NCBI RefSeq assembly: GCF_965363235.1
Contig: NC_134839.1
Coordinates: 58,681,560-58,745,559 of the forward strand
Direction of reading: 5' to 3'
Source of the DNA: Mytilus galloprovincialis
Lineage: Eukaryota; Mollusca; Bivalvia; Mytilida; Mytilidae
DNA length: 64,000 nt
Shown here: piece by piece, positions 10,317 to 20,811 of the stretch
Layout of the letters: the number at the start of each line of letters is the position of its first letter
Position numbering within the stretch: the first letter of the stretch is position 1
Notes under the pieces: model-generated
Databases searched by the model: none
Told to the model about the DNA's origin: nothing
What the model saw: only the letters and a program-made list of their open reading frames with translations
Translations under genes and position numbers: made by a program

Positions 10317-10332
10317 ATCCGTGAAGAGATCT
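10317..10332 (-). repeat. Right terminal inverted repeat of the ISL2EU-like element
   Basis: ATCCGTGAAGAGATCT is the inverted partner of 2,078-2,093. The following AT (10,333-10,334) is the target duplication, and HARBI1-like coding sequence resumes directly after it. Confidence 0.8.
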
Positions 10333-10427
10333 ATATTATAGTCAATTGGGTTGTTCCGATCACGGAAAATACGCGGCATCCTCTCTTTCCTCTCTTCTTG
10401 TTCCAGTAAAACCATGAACGCAGCCAT
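10333..10427 (-). pseudogene. HARBI1-like transposase, 5' half of the interrupted exon
   Basis: The minus strand reads MAAFMVLLEQEERKEDA and, after a 1-nt frame change near 10,383, RIFRDRNNPIDYN. This is the acidic start plus R-x-F-R-D-R-x-N-P block typical of HARBI1-family proteins. The piece stops exactly at the AT target duplication of the ISL2EU-like element and continues in frame at 2,077. The start ATG (10,427-10,425) is the first in the frame. Confidence 0.75.
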
Positions 10428-10623
10428 AATTGCTAAAAATGACACGTATTATTTCCCGTTTTATTAAATTTACCGATCTACGACTGCTTAGACCCAGTCG
10501 GGAATTTGCGACCAATATTTCTCGCAAGTCGTAAATCGTTAATCTTTGTGAAACGGTCGCATATCGTCAAGATGGTCGTACGACCTTTTTCACGATTTTC
10601 GACCTTTTGTGAAACGGTGGCCT
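10428..10623 (-). mobile_element. 5' flank and probable right end of the host Harbinger element
   Basis: Upstream of the HARBI1-like start the minus strand carries CACCGTTTCACAAAAGGTCG near 10,617 and a second GTTTCACAAAG about 60 bp further in. Similar ends occur on PIF/Harbinger elements, so this is probably the terminal region. The opposite end lies outside the window and the target duplication cannot be checked. Confidence 0.45.
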
Positions 10624-10904
10624 GCTCCACATAATATAGCGATATTTATTTCTATGCCAACCATTCATTTTCTCTACATCTGTTACATTTTGTGTGGGGT
10701 CCTATTGATTTGGCATTGTCGTTCCATGAGCTATTCAAATGCATCCTTCCTTGGTTCAGGCGTGTCAGTTTCATCGTTTTTGTTTTAGCAACGATTGATT
10801 GTAAAACCTACATACTTCAGACTGCTATCAAATTGTTTGACAACCTATATTGGTTCATTTAAGTCGGTTTCAAAACACTCTGCACCAGATTTGTTCGAAA
10901 CTGA

Positions 10905-11068
10905 CACGGTTATCCCCAGTTTTTGGTGGAGTTCGTGTTGCTTATTCTTTAGTTTTATATTTTGTGTAATGTATACTATTGTTTATCTGTTTGTCTTTTA
11001 CATTTTTAGCCATGGCTTTGTCGGTTTATTTTCGATTTATGAGTTTGACTGTCCCTCTGGTGTTTGAC
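10905..11068 (+). mobile_element. Penelope-like element, 3' end fragment
   Basis: The blocks GGTGGAGTTCGTGTTGCTTA, GCCATGGCTTTGTCGG and GAGTTTGACTGTCCCTCTGG match the 3' region of the Penelope-like element at about 51,000-51,160. Only the last 160 bp or so are present. The 90-codon frame at 10,795-11,067 is incidental to this. Confidence 0.7.
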
Positions 11069-11699
11069 ATATGGTTTCTTTAAAAATATCATTTGCTTGA
11101 TTATTAGTAATGATAATTCATTAAATAATACAAATAAACAATTAAATTCAATGGACATCATGTACATTAATATTTTTTTCTACTTTAAAAAAAAATTAAT
11201 TAAAGTCTGATGCCCTTCAAATGCTAGTCAATAACTTTATCTTTGACATTTTTGTCTTTTTGCGTCTCAAGATTCTCACTAAGAAGACATTAAAAGAAAA
11301 AGAAACACAATCATACAAAAATGAATATAAAAAAATAAAAAAAATAAATTTGAATAAATTCAAAAGACAGAAAAATTAAAATTAATATTAATTAATAAAG
11401 ACTAAAACAATGTCTTATTCTACATTTTCAAAAAAAGGTGAAATGTCAATTTTGAAAGAAACCTAACTTACCTATACAGGTAAATTTTAAAGAAACATAC
11501 AAGTTCAAAACTTCAACCCTGATTGATTACAACAGGTAACCATATAAGATAAAACATCAATCTATGTTTTATGACCCCAATAAATGGCCAACATCTCAAG
11601 ATTGAATACCCGAATAAATGGCCACCATTGGATGTTGACCATGCAAGAGGGTGGACATAATTAAGAGAATGTCACAGGCTGTACTGTACATCTCTATTT

Positions 11700-13337
11700 G
11701 TGGTATTTAACCTTTTTAATTGGATTTTAAACTTTTGATATAGAATCTGATTTTCGAAGGGACAAATCGGTATGATTCCATAGGTTAATAGTTGATGGTA
11801 TAATAAACTCATCGTAGATACCAGGATTAAAATTTAATATGTACGCCAGACGCGCGTTTCTTTAAACGATAAAAGATTCTTTAGTAAGAGATAATCTACA
11901 AAAAGGAAGAATGATGTCATTGACATTTCTCAAGGGATATGCAGTTGTGCTCTGTACACTAGGTGGAACAAGTTTGCATAGATAATCCGGAGCTTGGTTA
12001 TGTTGAATGTTATAAAACATTTGTAATGTTCGTCTTTTCCTCCTGTCAGCTAAAGTTTCCCACCCAATTTCTTCATACAGATTTTCAGATTTTGTAAATA
12101 AAGGCAAACCAGTAACTATTCTAGCAGCTTCTAGCTGCAAACTTTCAAGTTTATTAGCATATCCTATCCCGCATTTATCCCAAACTTCAGTTACATATTC
12201 AAAAATTGGTCTTATAAATACTAAATAGAGTTTTTCTAAGTTTTTCCTACAAAGTTGATACTTGAGCTTTCTCAGGATATTTAAATGTTTCGTAACACTG
12301 ATAATCAGATTGTCTATATGACTATTCCACCGAGCATCAGAGCAAAACGTTACACCAAGGTGTTTGTGACATTTTGTTATAGGGATTTCTTTATCATTTA
12401 AGCAGAATTTTAGAACGGGAGCATCTTTATTTAAAAAAATCATTATTTCTGTTTTGTCTGGATTAAAAGACAAAAGCCACCTCCGTGACCATTCGTTTAA
12501 ATTAGCTCTTTGAGGTCACGACCAATAACAGTTTTTATATGTTCTTGGTCGTTCCCCGAGTAATTAAACGAAGTGTCATCCGCATAGAGTCTAGTTAGAG
12601 GTGTGAGTTTATCTGCAATGTTATTTATATATATTATAAATAATAAGGGACCAAGTACTGAGCTTTGAGGTACTCCAGCTGAAAGATTGCAAAATGAGGA
12701 TGATGATTTATTAATAACAACTTTTTGTTGCCTATCACTAAGATAACTCTCAAACCAGTTAAGTAAATTACCATGTAGTCCGTAAGCTTTCATTTTATGC
12801 AAGAGTCCTCTATGCCAAACCTTGTCAAAAACTCTCGAAAAATCACAAAAGACAAAACAATTTATTTCCTTCTTTTCTAGTGAGTTAAGAATACAATAAT
12901 ACATTTCTAGTAGCTGATGTACAGTTGAATTTTTTTGTAAAAATCCAGACTGATATTCATAAATTAGTTTATTCATATGTAAATGATTATATACATGTTT
13001 AAAAACAATTCGTTCAATGATTTTACCTACTCAGCTTATTAAAGAAATTGGTCTGATAGTTTGAAGGTAATGACGAATCACCTTTTTTAAAAATAGCAAT
13101 AACATTTGCAATCTTCCAGCTAGAAGGATAATTACATTGTTGAAGAGATTTATTTAATATTATTTTTAAAGGAATCGCCACCTTTCTTAGTGCAAATTTT
13201 CAGCATTCTGTGACTTATCAAATCTGGTCCCGATGCCTTATTCGGATCAATAGTTTTGATAATATCAATTATTTCATTTTGATGTATGTATATATCTTGA
13301 ATATAAGTATTAGTTTTTTCTTTAACACTGTGTCTAA
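11700..13337 (-). mobile_element. CR1/Jockey-like LINE, 5'-truncated and decayed
   Basis: On the minus strand, RT blocks appear in order: IIKTIDPNKASGPDLISHRM (13,389-13,150), QSGFLQKNSTVHQL, CDFSRVFDKVWHRGLLHKMK, GVPQSSVLGPLLFIIYIN and RLYADDTSF (12,976-12,497), then SFNPDKTEIMIF, KHLGVTFCSDARWNSHI and the thumb and C-terminal region (12,473-11,862). After a short repeat insertion, the usual end STINLWNHTDLSLRKSDSIS is readable near 11,785-11,725. The frame is broken by several stops and shifts, so the copy is inactive. The 5' end abuts an inverted-repeat segment at about 13,338. A related LINE lies at 21,551-22,290. Confidence 0.85.
11815..11862 (+). repeat. Dispersed mussel repeat fragment inside the LINE C-terminus
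   Basis: ACCAGGATTAAAATTTAATA followed by GCCAGACGCGCGTTTC interrupts the C-terminal coding region of the LINE. It resembles the fragment at 4,668-4,722. Confidence 0.5.
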
Positions 13338-13595
13338 ACCACACCGGCAAAATTTGTTCGGACTCGATGGTATCTAACATCCGGCACAATGACGGAACAT
13401 TAATAGACAGAAGAAAGCTAGGTTTCTCCTTATTTTCTTATTTGTTTTATGATATCGAAGAATATATATACATATACAACTATTTTCTATTGTGATATGC
13501 AATATTTTCTACAACCGTTCTATATTAACGAAGAAATAAGTCAAAATGCATGTCAAAATGACGAATTGAGTGAACCATGCCTCGAAATTGTTTAA
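13338..13595 (-). repeat. Inverted repeat segment X, left copy, part 1
   Basis: Inverted copy of about 21,015-21,285, including the block encoding LDTIESEQILPVWFRH and an unusual TATATATAC tract. It ends at 13,595 in the TTTAA duplicated by the element at 13,596-16,014, and the segment resumes at 16,015. Confidence 0.8.
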
Positions 13596-14386
13596 CAGGT
13601 CGGGACCACTACCTTATATGGAAATGCATAAATTAGCATACTTATGTTCCCGCACATGTAATTGTTTATTTACATGTGACGCAATTTATTTTTACCTAGG
13701 TTTTTGACCAATCCACTAAATTAGTCACAATGCATGATGGACTACTACGTGTTTACAATCAACCAAGAACACGTGTTATTTACTGAAATACAACACATTT
13801 TTTCGTGCAATGCGGGATTCACAATTTCGCTTAGTTTTTCATTTTGTGTATCCTCATTTATAGTTCGTGATATAAAGTATTACTTCCATGCTCAGATTAA
13901 CGAAGAGTTAATTCTATGCGAAGAAAAAAGTGTTTGAATTACCCGATATATAGTCATTAACATGTTTGATGATGGCACAGAGATTTCATGTATTTGTCCA
14001 CCAGAAGCTACGAAACAACAGCGAAAAAACACAATTACCCATGAGACAAACTTACTGGTGTAAAGTAAGCCGTCGATAACAGCCGGTGCTGATATTCAAG
14101 AGTACAGCAATGTTCGTATAGATATTTAAAGACAAATGTGGGATCATTGAATTTTGTGATCGTAAAAAAGGCGAAGAAATATTTACATACATGGCAGTGT
14201 TAACAAAATCTATAAGTATGTTTGTTGGTCACATTTCAGTATATGGGACTTTCAAACTGTTCCCTTTTTTATTAAGGTAGTGAAGTCAGCAACTGTAGTT
14301 TCAGTTTGTTCGTTTTTTAACGGACTCGGACATTTGCCAAACTGAATAAAATCATTACAGCTGATTTCTTAAACCTGCAAAGTAAA

Positions 14387-14542
14387 ACTTTGGTTGGCTT
14401 GCTTGCTTTGTTTGTATAGTTATTTGTACAAGCTTTGAAAATAAGATTGACATCTTTAAATAATATATATATATAGTCAGTTTAACTTGTATATTTTATA
14501 TTTTGTACAATATACAAACAAAGCAAGCAAGCTAACCAAAGT
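14387..14542. mobile_element. Palindromic MITE (GCTTGCTTGCTTTG family)
   Basis: A 156-bp foldback with arms ACTTTGGTTGGCTTGCTTGC (14,387-14,406) and the complement near 14,523-14,542, separated by an AT tract. A related half with GCAAAGCAAGCAAGCC lies at about 23,478-23,500. It is nested in the TTAA-type element. Confidence 0.7.
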
Positions 14543-14592
14543 ATGATATGTTTTGTGAAAATTGCAGCGTTGGATCTATAATAAAAAAAAAA

Positions 14593-14815
14593 AAAGAATA
14601 TGCGGTATGATTGCCAATGAGACAGCTGTCCATAAGTGACCAACATGACACAGAAATTAACATTTATAGATCACCGTACGGCCTTCAACAATGAGCAAAG
14701 CCCATACCGCATAGTCAGCTATAAAAGTCCCCGATATGACAATGTTAAACAATTCAAACGAGAAAACTAACGGTCAACCACTGAAATACAGGCTCCTATA
14801 CAACATATTTTTTTT
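14593..14815 (+). repeat. Dispersed mussel repeat, good copy
   Basis: Carries ATGCGGTATGATTGCCAATG, ACCGTACGGCCTTCAACAAT, CATACCGCATAGTCAGC and CGAGAAAACTAACGG. The same blocks appear in opposite orientation at 41,405-41,800 and 42,385-42,535. It is preceded by an A-rich run at about 14,582-14,594. It lacks coding capacity and its class (SINE, MITE or LINE end) is unresolved. Confidence 0.7.
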
Positions 14816-15257
14816 TGATGGGATAGATTTCTTGTCCTTTTATATATTTAATTGGGCCGGGTTTTTTTGGTGTTTTTTTTTTGGATAGTTTTACACAAGT
14901 AATTTTTGGGTCATTAACAGCTTACCTTTCAGCATTGGACCTATGACTGCTTACTTTACTAAATTATGTCTTTGTTGGAAAGATGTCTCATTTGGCACTC
15001 ATACCTCATCTTCTTATTTCTATATACAAAGCACGTTTTAGAAGAAAAAAAATAATAGGTAATGTGGCACCCACTATGATCCAGAGACTTTTAATATTGG
15101 AGATATTGGAGATATTTTACATATGTCAACAGGACATGTAGCAGCCGAACGATAAAAAAACCCTCTGAGGTATATGTTGTGATAAAATTAGCAACAAACG
15201 GATATTATCGATGGATGAAACTATAAAAAATGTATTGAGCTATATACCGTACCCGCT

Positions 15258-15407
15258 CAGTGGCGGATCCAGGGGGCGGGGTTCCGGGGGATGGACCCCC
15301 TTTTTTTGGACGATCAGTGCATTTGGATGGGGACATGTAGTTGGAACCCCCTCCCCTTTTGTCCAGGGTTAGGGCCCCCCTTTTTAAAATGGCTGGACCC
15401 GCCCCTG
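15258..15407. mobile_element. MITE, CAGTGGCGGATCCAG family
   Basis: A 150-bp GC-rich element with ends CAGTGGCGGATCCAG and CAGGGGCGGGTCCAG (reverse complement of the right end, 13 of 15 matching). CCGCT is duplicated at 15,253-15,257 and 15,408-15,412. Similar GGCGGATCC-ended repeats are widespread in invertebrates. Confidence 0.8.
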
Positions 15408-16014
15408 CCGCTTTCATAACACTTCTTTTTAGCATACTGAATATTATGATGTTCAGGTCCTGATAAAAAAAATACACATTCAGTACAGAAAGAAGTGTTT
15501 CAATGAAAGTTTCGTGTTTTTCTAGGCAGAAATGATTTTGCAATGACATTATACAGGTTTAAAAGAGCTCAAATGATTTTCTTACTGGACAGTGGTCACT
15601 TCATTGGATATTTCACTGTGTCATGTCGTGAAATTAATGCAGGTTCAATTCATAACAATGCACAAAACCGGTTCTCAACTACTTTTGCAAGGCGAAAAAG
15701 AAAGTCGAATCGTGAAGCCAATAAACAATATTTTTTTAATCTGAGCATGCAAATTGAAGATTACGTTATATATTTTACACTAAATATATTTGCAGAATAA
15801 AAACTTTGGTAATGGGAGTCCCAGACAATATATTAATTGACTGTTTTCCCACTAATTCCACGTGTTTTAAGTAGTAGTTTACTCGTAGTAGCCCACAATG
15901 CATTGTAGTTCATTGAGTCGATTGGTCAGTTTTTCAAGGCCATATTGGCCTTGTGTTTTGGAAATTACTATGCAAATATATTCTGACGTCAGAAAATCTA
16001 GAGTTCTCGACCTG

Positions 16015-16234
16015 TTTAATTTTTCGTTAAATTGTTCACATTGTACGGAAAGAAAGGTACGGGAAGATAGATACTGACACGGAGATTGCAAATTTAGTTA
16101 TTATGAGCATCTCAATACTTGTATTTCTGTGTATGGAACGAAAGAAAAGGGTCATGTCAAATTAAAATAAACCGGTTTCGTCAATGTTGTTACTACACAA
16201 TCACCCGGTTTCGTCGATATATATCACCCGGTTT
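16015..16234 (-). repeat. Inverted repeat segment X, left copy, part 2
   Basis: Inverted copy of about 20,812-21,015. It holds the ACAATGTGAACAATTTAACG-type block, the AAGAAAGGGTCATGTCA-type block, and a short CGACGAAACCGGGTGA-like iteration. Together with 13,338-13,595 it reconstitutes the contiguous right copy. Confidence 0.8.
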
Positions 16235-17012
16235 TTTTGGGGTTTTTTTTAACAAACAATTTATGAAAAGAAACTTTGGCACAGATCTGAACATTGTCTT
16301 TCAAGAATTTAAATATATATTTATTGTAAAGTAAACTTGGCGTGTTAAAATCTATTTTAAACGGGCACTTTTGGACATAGTTAATTATGATAATACACAT
16401 TTTCCTAATGAAAGGCGTATCCCTTATTTCACTTAACTTCAAACTAATTTTAAATGGAATATAAATACTGAATAGCAAACACTGGTAACTAACTATTTTG
16501 TAACATTATTATATTTTCTTTGTTTATAATATTATTATGTAAAGATGAAAAATAAAAGGATGTGTTTTGATTGTGCCATAATTTTAATTTACTATACTAT
16601 ATTAAATACACTTAGTTTACAATATTTACTATCAATTATTAATACATTTATGCATTCAATCATTGACGAACAGTCCCAAACCGACTATAGTCTATACTGT
16701 TCTGCACAAATTAATCATGCATGCAGTCCTGCCAGATTTTCTGGTACTATATATACTGTGTTACTTGCGCACTAAAGAGAGTTTTCACACTTAAGCATCC
16801 ATAACATAGCAGTGAGATTTGTAACTTTCTCCCCGTTTCTGGTAGGCATGTTTTCCACATTATTTTTACAGTTCAAATTCATTTTTTGTACAGTTCAAAT
16901 TCAATTGAAACTTCAAGATAACTTTCGAAAACAATATCTGACAGTTTTGTATTTTCAATGTGAATAAAAGTTGGTTTGCAGAAACACGACCGTCATTTAT
17001 ATCTAGGTCTTA

Positions 17013-17232
17013 TTAAGAAGAAGTGATGGTAACCACTTATCCCATAGACATTGACAATGAGACAACTTTCTTTTAGACACAACAATTATGTTGAATTAAT
17101 CAAGTTTAGGTCAGCGTATGCCTTAAACAATGAGAAAAACACACAAACTGCATGAAAGCAAGCTATAACAGGGCCCTAAATCATAAATGTAAAACAATTC
17201 AAACAAGAAAACAACCTGCCTATTTTATGTTC
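17013..17232 (+). repeat. Dispersed mussel repeat, worn copy
   Basis: Retains ATTGACAATGAGACAACTTT, CAATGAGAAAAAC, CTGCATGAAAGCAAGCTATA and GTAAAACAATTCAAAC-AGAAAAC in the order seen in the copy at 14,593-14,815, with many substitutions. Confidence 0.55.
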
Positions 17233-17399
17233 AAAACGCATATGGTATAAAGCAACCAAAGACAACCATGGAATTACAAGCGTCGGGTTGTTGTCGCTTG
17301 GAATTTGTATGAACTTTTCATGTTGATAGACATTTTTAAATAATCTGTTGTTTTTTTATTAAGATAAGCTGTCCTGAAGTTACGGTGCGACATGTTTAT

Positions 17400-17503
17400 G
17401 CTGGACAGACGGATAGATAGACGGACAGACGGACGGACCGAATGACTGATAGATGGAAGAACGGACGGATGGAAGGACGGACGGACGGACAGACGGGTGT
17501 ATA
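17400..17503 (+). repeat. ACGG/GACA microsatellite
   Basis: Irregular GGACAGACGGACGGA-type tetranucleotide repeats. In bivalves such tracts often mark the 3' side of pearl-type elements, but no core array is visible beside this one. Confidence 0.8.
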
Positions 17504-18280
17504 CAATAATACGTCCTGTCAAAATTGGGCGTGTAAAAACGCAAAGAAATGAGAAAAAAAAACTCGTTATTAAAGGTCAATAAGTTTTATTAGGATATCG
17601 GCCAAGTCGATTTATTTGTATATTTGTCTGCCTTATTATTTTTGCTATATAACTTTTATATATATTTGAAAAAAAAATGTATAGAAATCGGTAAAAAGAA
17701 CTTGATATTCGGCATTTATTATAATTAACATAATCCAACTCACATAATCCGATTTCCCGGGTGTCCCTGTTTTCTCATTTCTTACAATATTTTAATTCGG
17801 TATACACTTTATAAGATAAGTGGCGAATCTAGATGACGTATAGGTTGCACGCCTCGACCCCACCTTTGGTTGCCAAAACTATATTGATTCCTGTATTTAA
17901 CGATTTTGTAAAGCAATAATATTGTTCGACTCGCTACGCTCGGCGGTATGTAAAAGTTGTTCGAATTACGTCCACTTTGAAATAAACTGAATCCGTCTGT
18001 CCATATATATAGTCAAAACATATTGACCAACGTCAGTGTACGATCATCATAACACAACGGCGACAGTACAGACTCGTTTTTTTTAGTAATGTTAACAAAA
18101 TAATTATTGTTGAATTTTGTCGATGACCTGAGACTATTATACTAATTTGGACATAGCAGTATAGTTACAATAAGGGATAAAAAAAAATATTTTAATGCAT
18201 GGTAGTTGTAATCCTACATTCATTTTCTATGTCGATTATGCATGCATATACAGTTGTCTTATTATCAACGTTTATCCTTA

Positions 18281-20352
18281 TGCGCGCGTCACACTGTCCC
18301 GATTTCAATATACGATGGACACCCGAATGCGAAAATTGTAAGTTCGTACGAAGTTGGTCCCGATCTCGTTAAAATACCAAAAAGTGACCGAAGCAAGTAC
18401 GATGAATAACGAAGTCTATACGATGGTGCCGAAATTATATACGATAGCAAAAGATGGACATACGAAGGTTAACCGAAGACGGGTATTTAAGCTTCATATC
18501 TCAGCCGAAGCCTACACGATGGATCACGAAGGCTACACGATGGATTACGAAGGCTACACGATGGTTTACGATGATGGCGCGATGGCCATACGATGTCTAA
18601 AAGATACGAACAGAATTTCGACAACATATCGTTTCTGTACAAGTCTGCCATGCATGGCGGGAAATCGATCTTTTTGTCTAATTCTTATAAAACTTAGTTT
18701 ATTATCCCCTCGCCTACTACATGTAATTTGTGTGTAGATAAAATTGTTATGGACACTCTAGAACCAAAACTCAAAACTTGGTACGGTGTTACTCGTTAAG
18801 AATATCTTAAGCGCTATTGACTTTAAAGTTCAAAGGTCAAGGTCACAGTGGCAGTTGTAATACAAGGCAATATCACCCTTGTTGACACTCTAAAACCAAT
18901 ATGCTTCAAAAGATTTTAACTACATTTGGTATATTGTTCCTCCTTGTAATGATCTGACATTTTTTACGTTCAAGGCCAAAGGTCAAGGTCATGCAGATGG
19001 ACTTGTTTTTTCTCCTTGAAATAGCATAATACACAGGAAATTGGTTGCTCATATTTTTACCTGCTGGTTCTATGAAGACAATATTAAAGGTATTTCCAGT
19101 TACTGAATGTTTTGGTTGATTTCTAAAAAAATAGTTAATGTATCAAATGTGCATATTCAATTTACCATTTTCTGCATGTGTCATTATATTACATATACAA
19201 ATATAGTGTCCATATTTGTCCCCAATATGTTACATACGAGAGGATGCCACGCTCGGCATTGCCTTGTTTGAACTGTAAAAAGTGTGCACTAGTCTGAATA
19301 ATCACCCATAATTATGCCCAAGTTTACTGATCTATCTTAAAGGTAAGGTAATGGGTTCGTTGATCCCTTTTATTCAAAAAGAGCTTTTTCCAGGAGAATA
19401 TCATAACAATATATAGACAAAAGGAAGGATGTGGGGAAAGCAACAAATGCGTCAAAATATGACATATAGAAAACAAAATGGTTATGGAGTAAACATTCGT
19501 GTGACAACAACTCCGACGATACATAAAAAAATCAGAATAATGAAGAAAAAGTTGGTTTCCCTATATACGTGTACCTGCAGTGTTGGTGTACGAGGCGCGT
19601 TTATGATTTTCATTATGTTACTTGATATGAACAATTGACAAAAAATAATATTTTACTTGTAAAAGTAAATTCTGAGTCTGTAATAGCTGCTCTTCTTGTT
19701 CCATTTGAATTAATAGAAACAACGCTGTCGCCTTTCTTGTTTTCATAGAATCATATGATATGAGCTCCATGTTTTGTGAACGTCTTTCTTAACTGTCGTA
19801 TTAGACTGACCAGTGCATATCGCGCATGGCACTTTAAATGTATTTTAGCGCGAAAATTAACTTACATTAAGCTGGATTTATTGCCGTCGTAGTTCCATCT
19901 TGTCGCCTTCGTACTTTTATTCGATGGCAACACGACGGGATTACGAGGTCTTCACGAAGTCGTGTTGCCATCGTAAGACTTTCGGGTATCTTCGTGATTC
20001 ATTCGTGTAGACATCATAATGTCAAAACTGCCCGATGGAAACGATGGAAACACGAATGCAATACGATGTGCAAAGATGCATTCCCGGTGACATTACGATG
20101 GTGAGGATGGTGATACGAACTCAATACGAACCATCAACATCGGACGCACCTTCGGGGATTTTTTAACATGTTAAAAAATTTAGAACCCTTCCCGAAGTTG
20201 TCCCCGAAGGCTAAAAAAAGTGGCCGATGGTTCTACGATGGTTAAAGATGGCACTACGAATAGCCCGATCTGGATACGATCGGTCCCGATTTTGAAAATT
20301 TCCATTATCGTGTTGCCATCGGCGAAAAAATCGGGACAGTGTGACGCGGGCA
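18281..20352. mobile_element. Harbinger-type non-autonomous element rich in TACGATGG motifs
   Basis: A 2,072-bp element with about 25-bp inverted ends starting TGCSCGCGTCACACTG and continuing TCCCGATTT (18,281-18,305 and 20,328-20,352, one mismatch). TTA is duplicated at 18,278-18,280 and 20,353-20,355. A TWA target is the hallmark of PIF/Harbinger. Both inner flanks (18,305-18,600 and 19,880-20,330) are dense in ACGATGG, ACACGA and TACGAA words on both strands, probably binding sites or slippage-built arms. There is no transposase; a 127-codon frame at 18,354-18,737 only reads through these words. A second repeat is nested at 18,700-19,270. Confidence 0.8.
18700..19270 (+). repeat. Nested element with two degenerate tandem units
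   Basis: It starts near TTATCCCCTCGCCTACTACA and ends near AGAGGATGCCACGCTCGGCA. Inside are two diverged units of about 130 bp, each with GGACACTCTA/TGACACTCTA, AAACC and CAAAGGTCAAGGTCA. It looks like a decayed pearl-type bivalve repeat inserted in the Harbinger-type element. Borders are approximate. Confidence 0.5.
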
Positions 20353-20811
20353 TTAAGAAGATTTATTTTTAACGATTGTAGAAAAGATTACATACATAGA
20401 ATGATTAGATTACTTATAAAGGTGTCCATCCTTTTGTGCGAGAAAATCACATATCAATTGTGTGTTTCGATTTTTAAGACCGTAAACTTTAATTTCAAGT
20501 TTAAACATGTTCAACATATTTTCCCATAACTCATATAGAAAACGCATATTTAGAGAGCTTTAATCTCAATATGCTGTTAAAAAATTTCGGAATGCAAAGT
20601 AAATTAAAATATTTGTGTTCTATAAGAGTAGGAATTCAAGTTTTTGCTTATTATTTATTTGAATCTGAGACTCATATAAATAATAAGACGTTGTCCGGTG
20701 AACGAACTTGTTTTCCAACGACCCACAAAACTCCTTTTGAACGCTGAAGTTAAATAATCAATTATAATGTAATGCGATTATGATTTTTTTTATTTGACCA
20801 AACCGGGTTAT

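Larger units (their letters stand above)
2078..10332. mobile_element. ISL2EU/IS4EU-like DNA transposon, two-gene, near full length
   Basis: This 8,255-bp element is bounded by 16-bp inverted repeats AGATCTCTTYACGGAT (2,078-2,093 and 10,317-10,332, one mismatch). AT is duplicated at 2,076-2,077 and 10,333-10,334. It carries two converging genes: a SAP-SWIM-YqaJ-PHD protein on the plus strand and a THAP-DDE transposase on the minus strand. From memory, the ISL2EU (IS4EU) superfamily pairs a THAP-bearing IS4/IS5-like transposase with a YqaJ-type nuclease and makes a 2-bp target duplication, which fits. The element interrupts an exon of a HARBI1-like gene, and the in-frame empty site confirms both borders. 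It has itself taken up a LINE 3' fragment, a 140-bp MITE and a dispersed repeat. The nuclease gene looks whole and the transposase is broken, so it is probably no longer autonomous. Confidence 0.8.
13596..16014. mobile_element. Non-autonomous TTAA-type DNA transposon with long imperfect TIRs
   Basis: A 2,419-bp insertion bounded by CAGGTCGGGACCACT and its partner CAGGTCGAGAACTCT (reverse complement of the right end). TTTAA is duplicated at 13,591-13,595 and 16,015-16,019. The arms stay recognisably inverted for about 250-300 bp: TGACCAATC, ACAATGCAT, GGACTACTACG and AACACGTG recur at matching places. An uninserted version of the target survives at about 21,015. A TTAA target is shared by the piggyBac and Kolobok superfamilies. 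No transposase is present, so the superfamily is not determined. Two MITEs and a dispersed repeat are nested inside. Confidence 0.8.
16235..18280. other. Intergenic, repeat-poor AT-rich sequence
   Basis: No supportable gene. It contains a worn dispersed repeat (17,013-17,232) and an ACGG/GACA microsatellite (about 17,400-17,503). Short open frames at 16,119-16,775 and 17,274-17,580 fall in low-complexity or microsatellite DNA. Confidence 0.5.

Noticed and set aside
10795-11067. 90-codon plus-strand frame
   Set aside because: The second half is Penelope-like 3' sequence and the first half is unrelated; no coding match.
17274-17580. Minus-strand frames rich in SVRPSVRPS repeats
   Set aside because: Translation of an ACGG/GACA microsatellite.
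18354-18737. 127-codon frame in the Harbinger-type element
   Set aside because: It reads through repeated ACGATGG words; no transposase motif.
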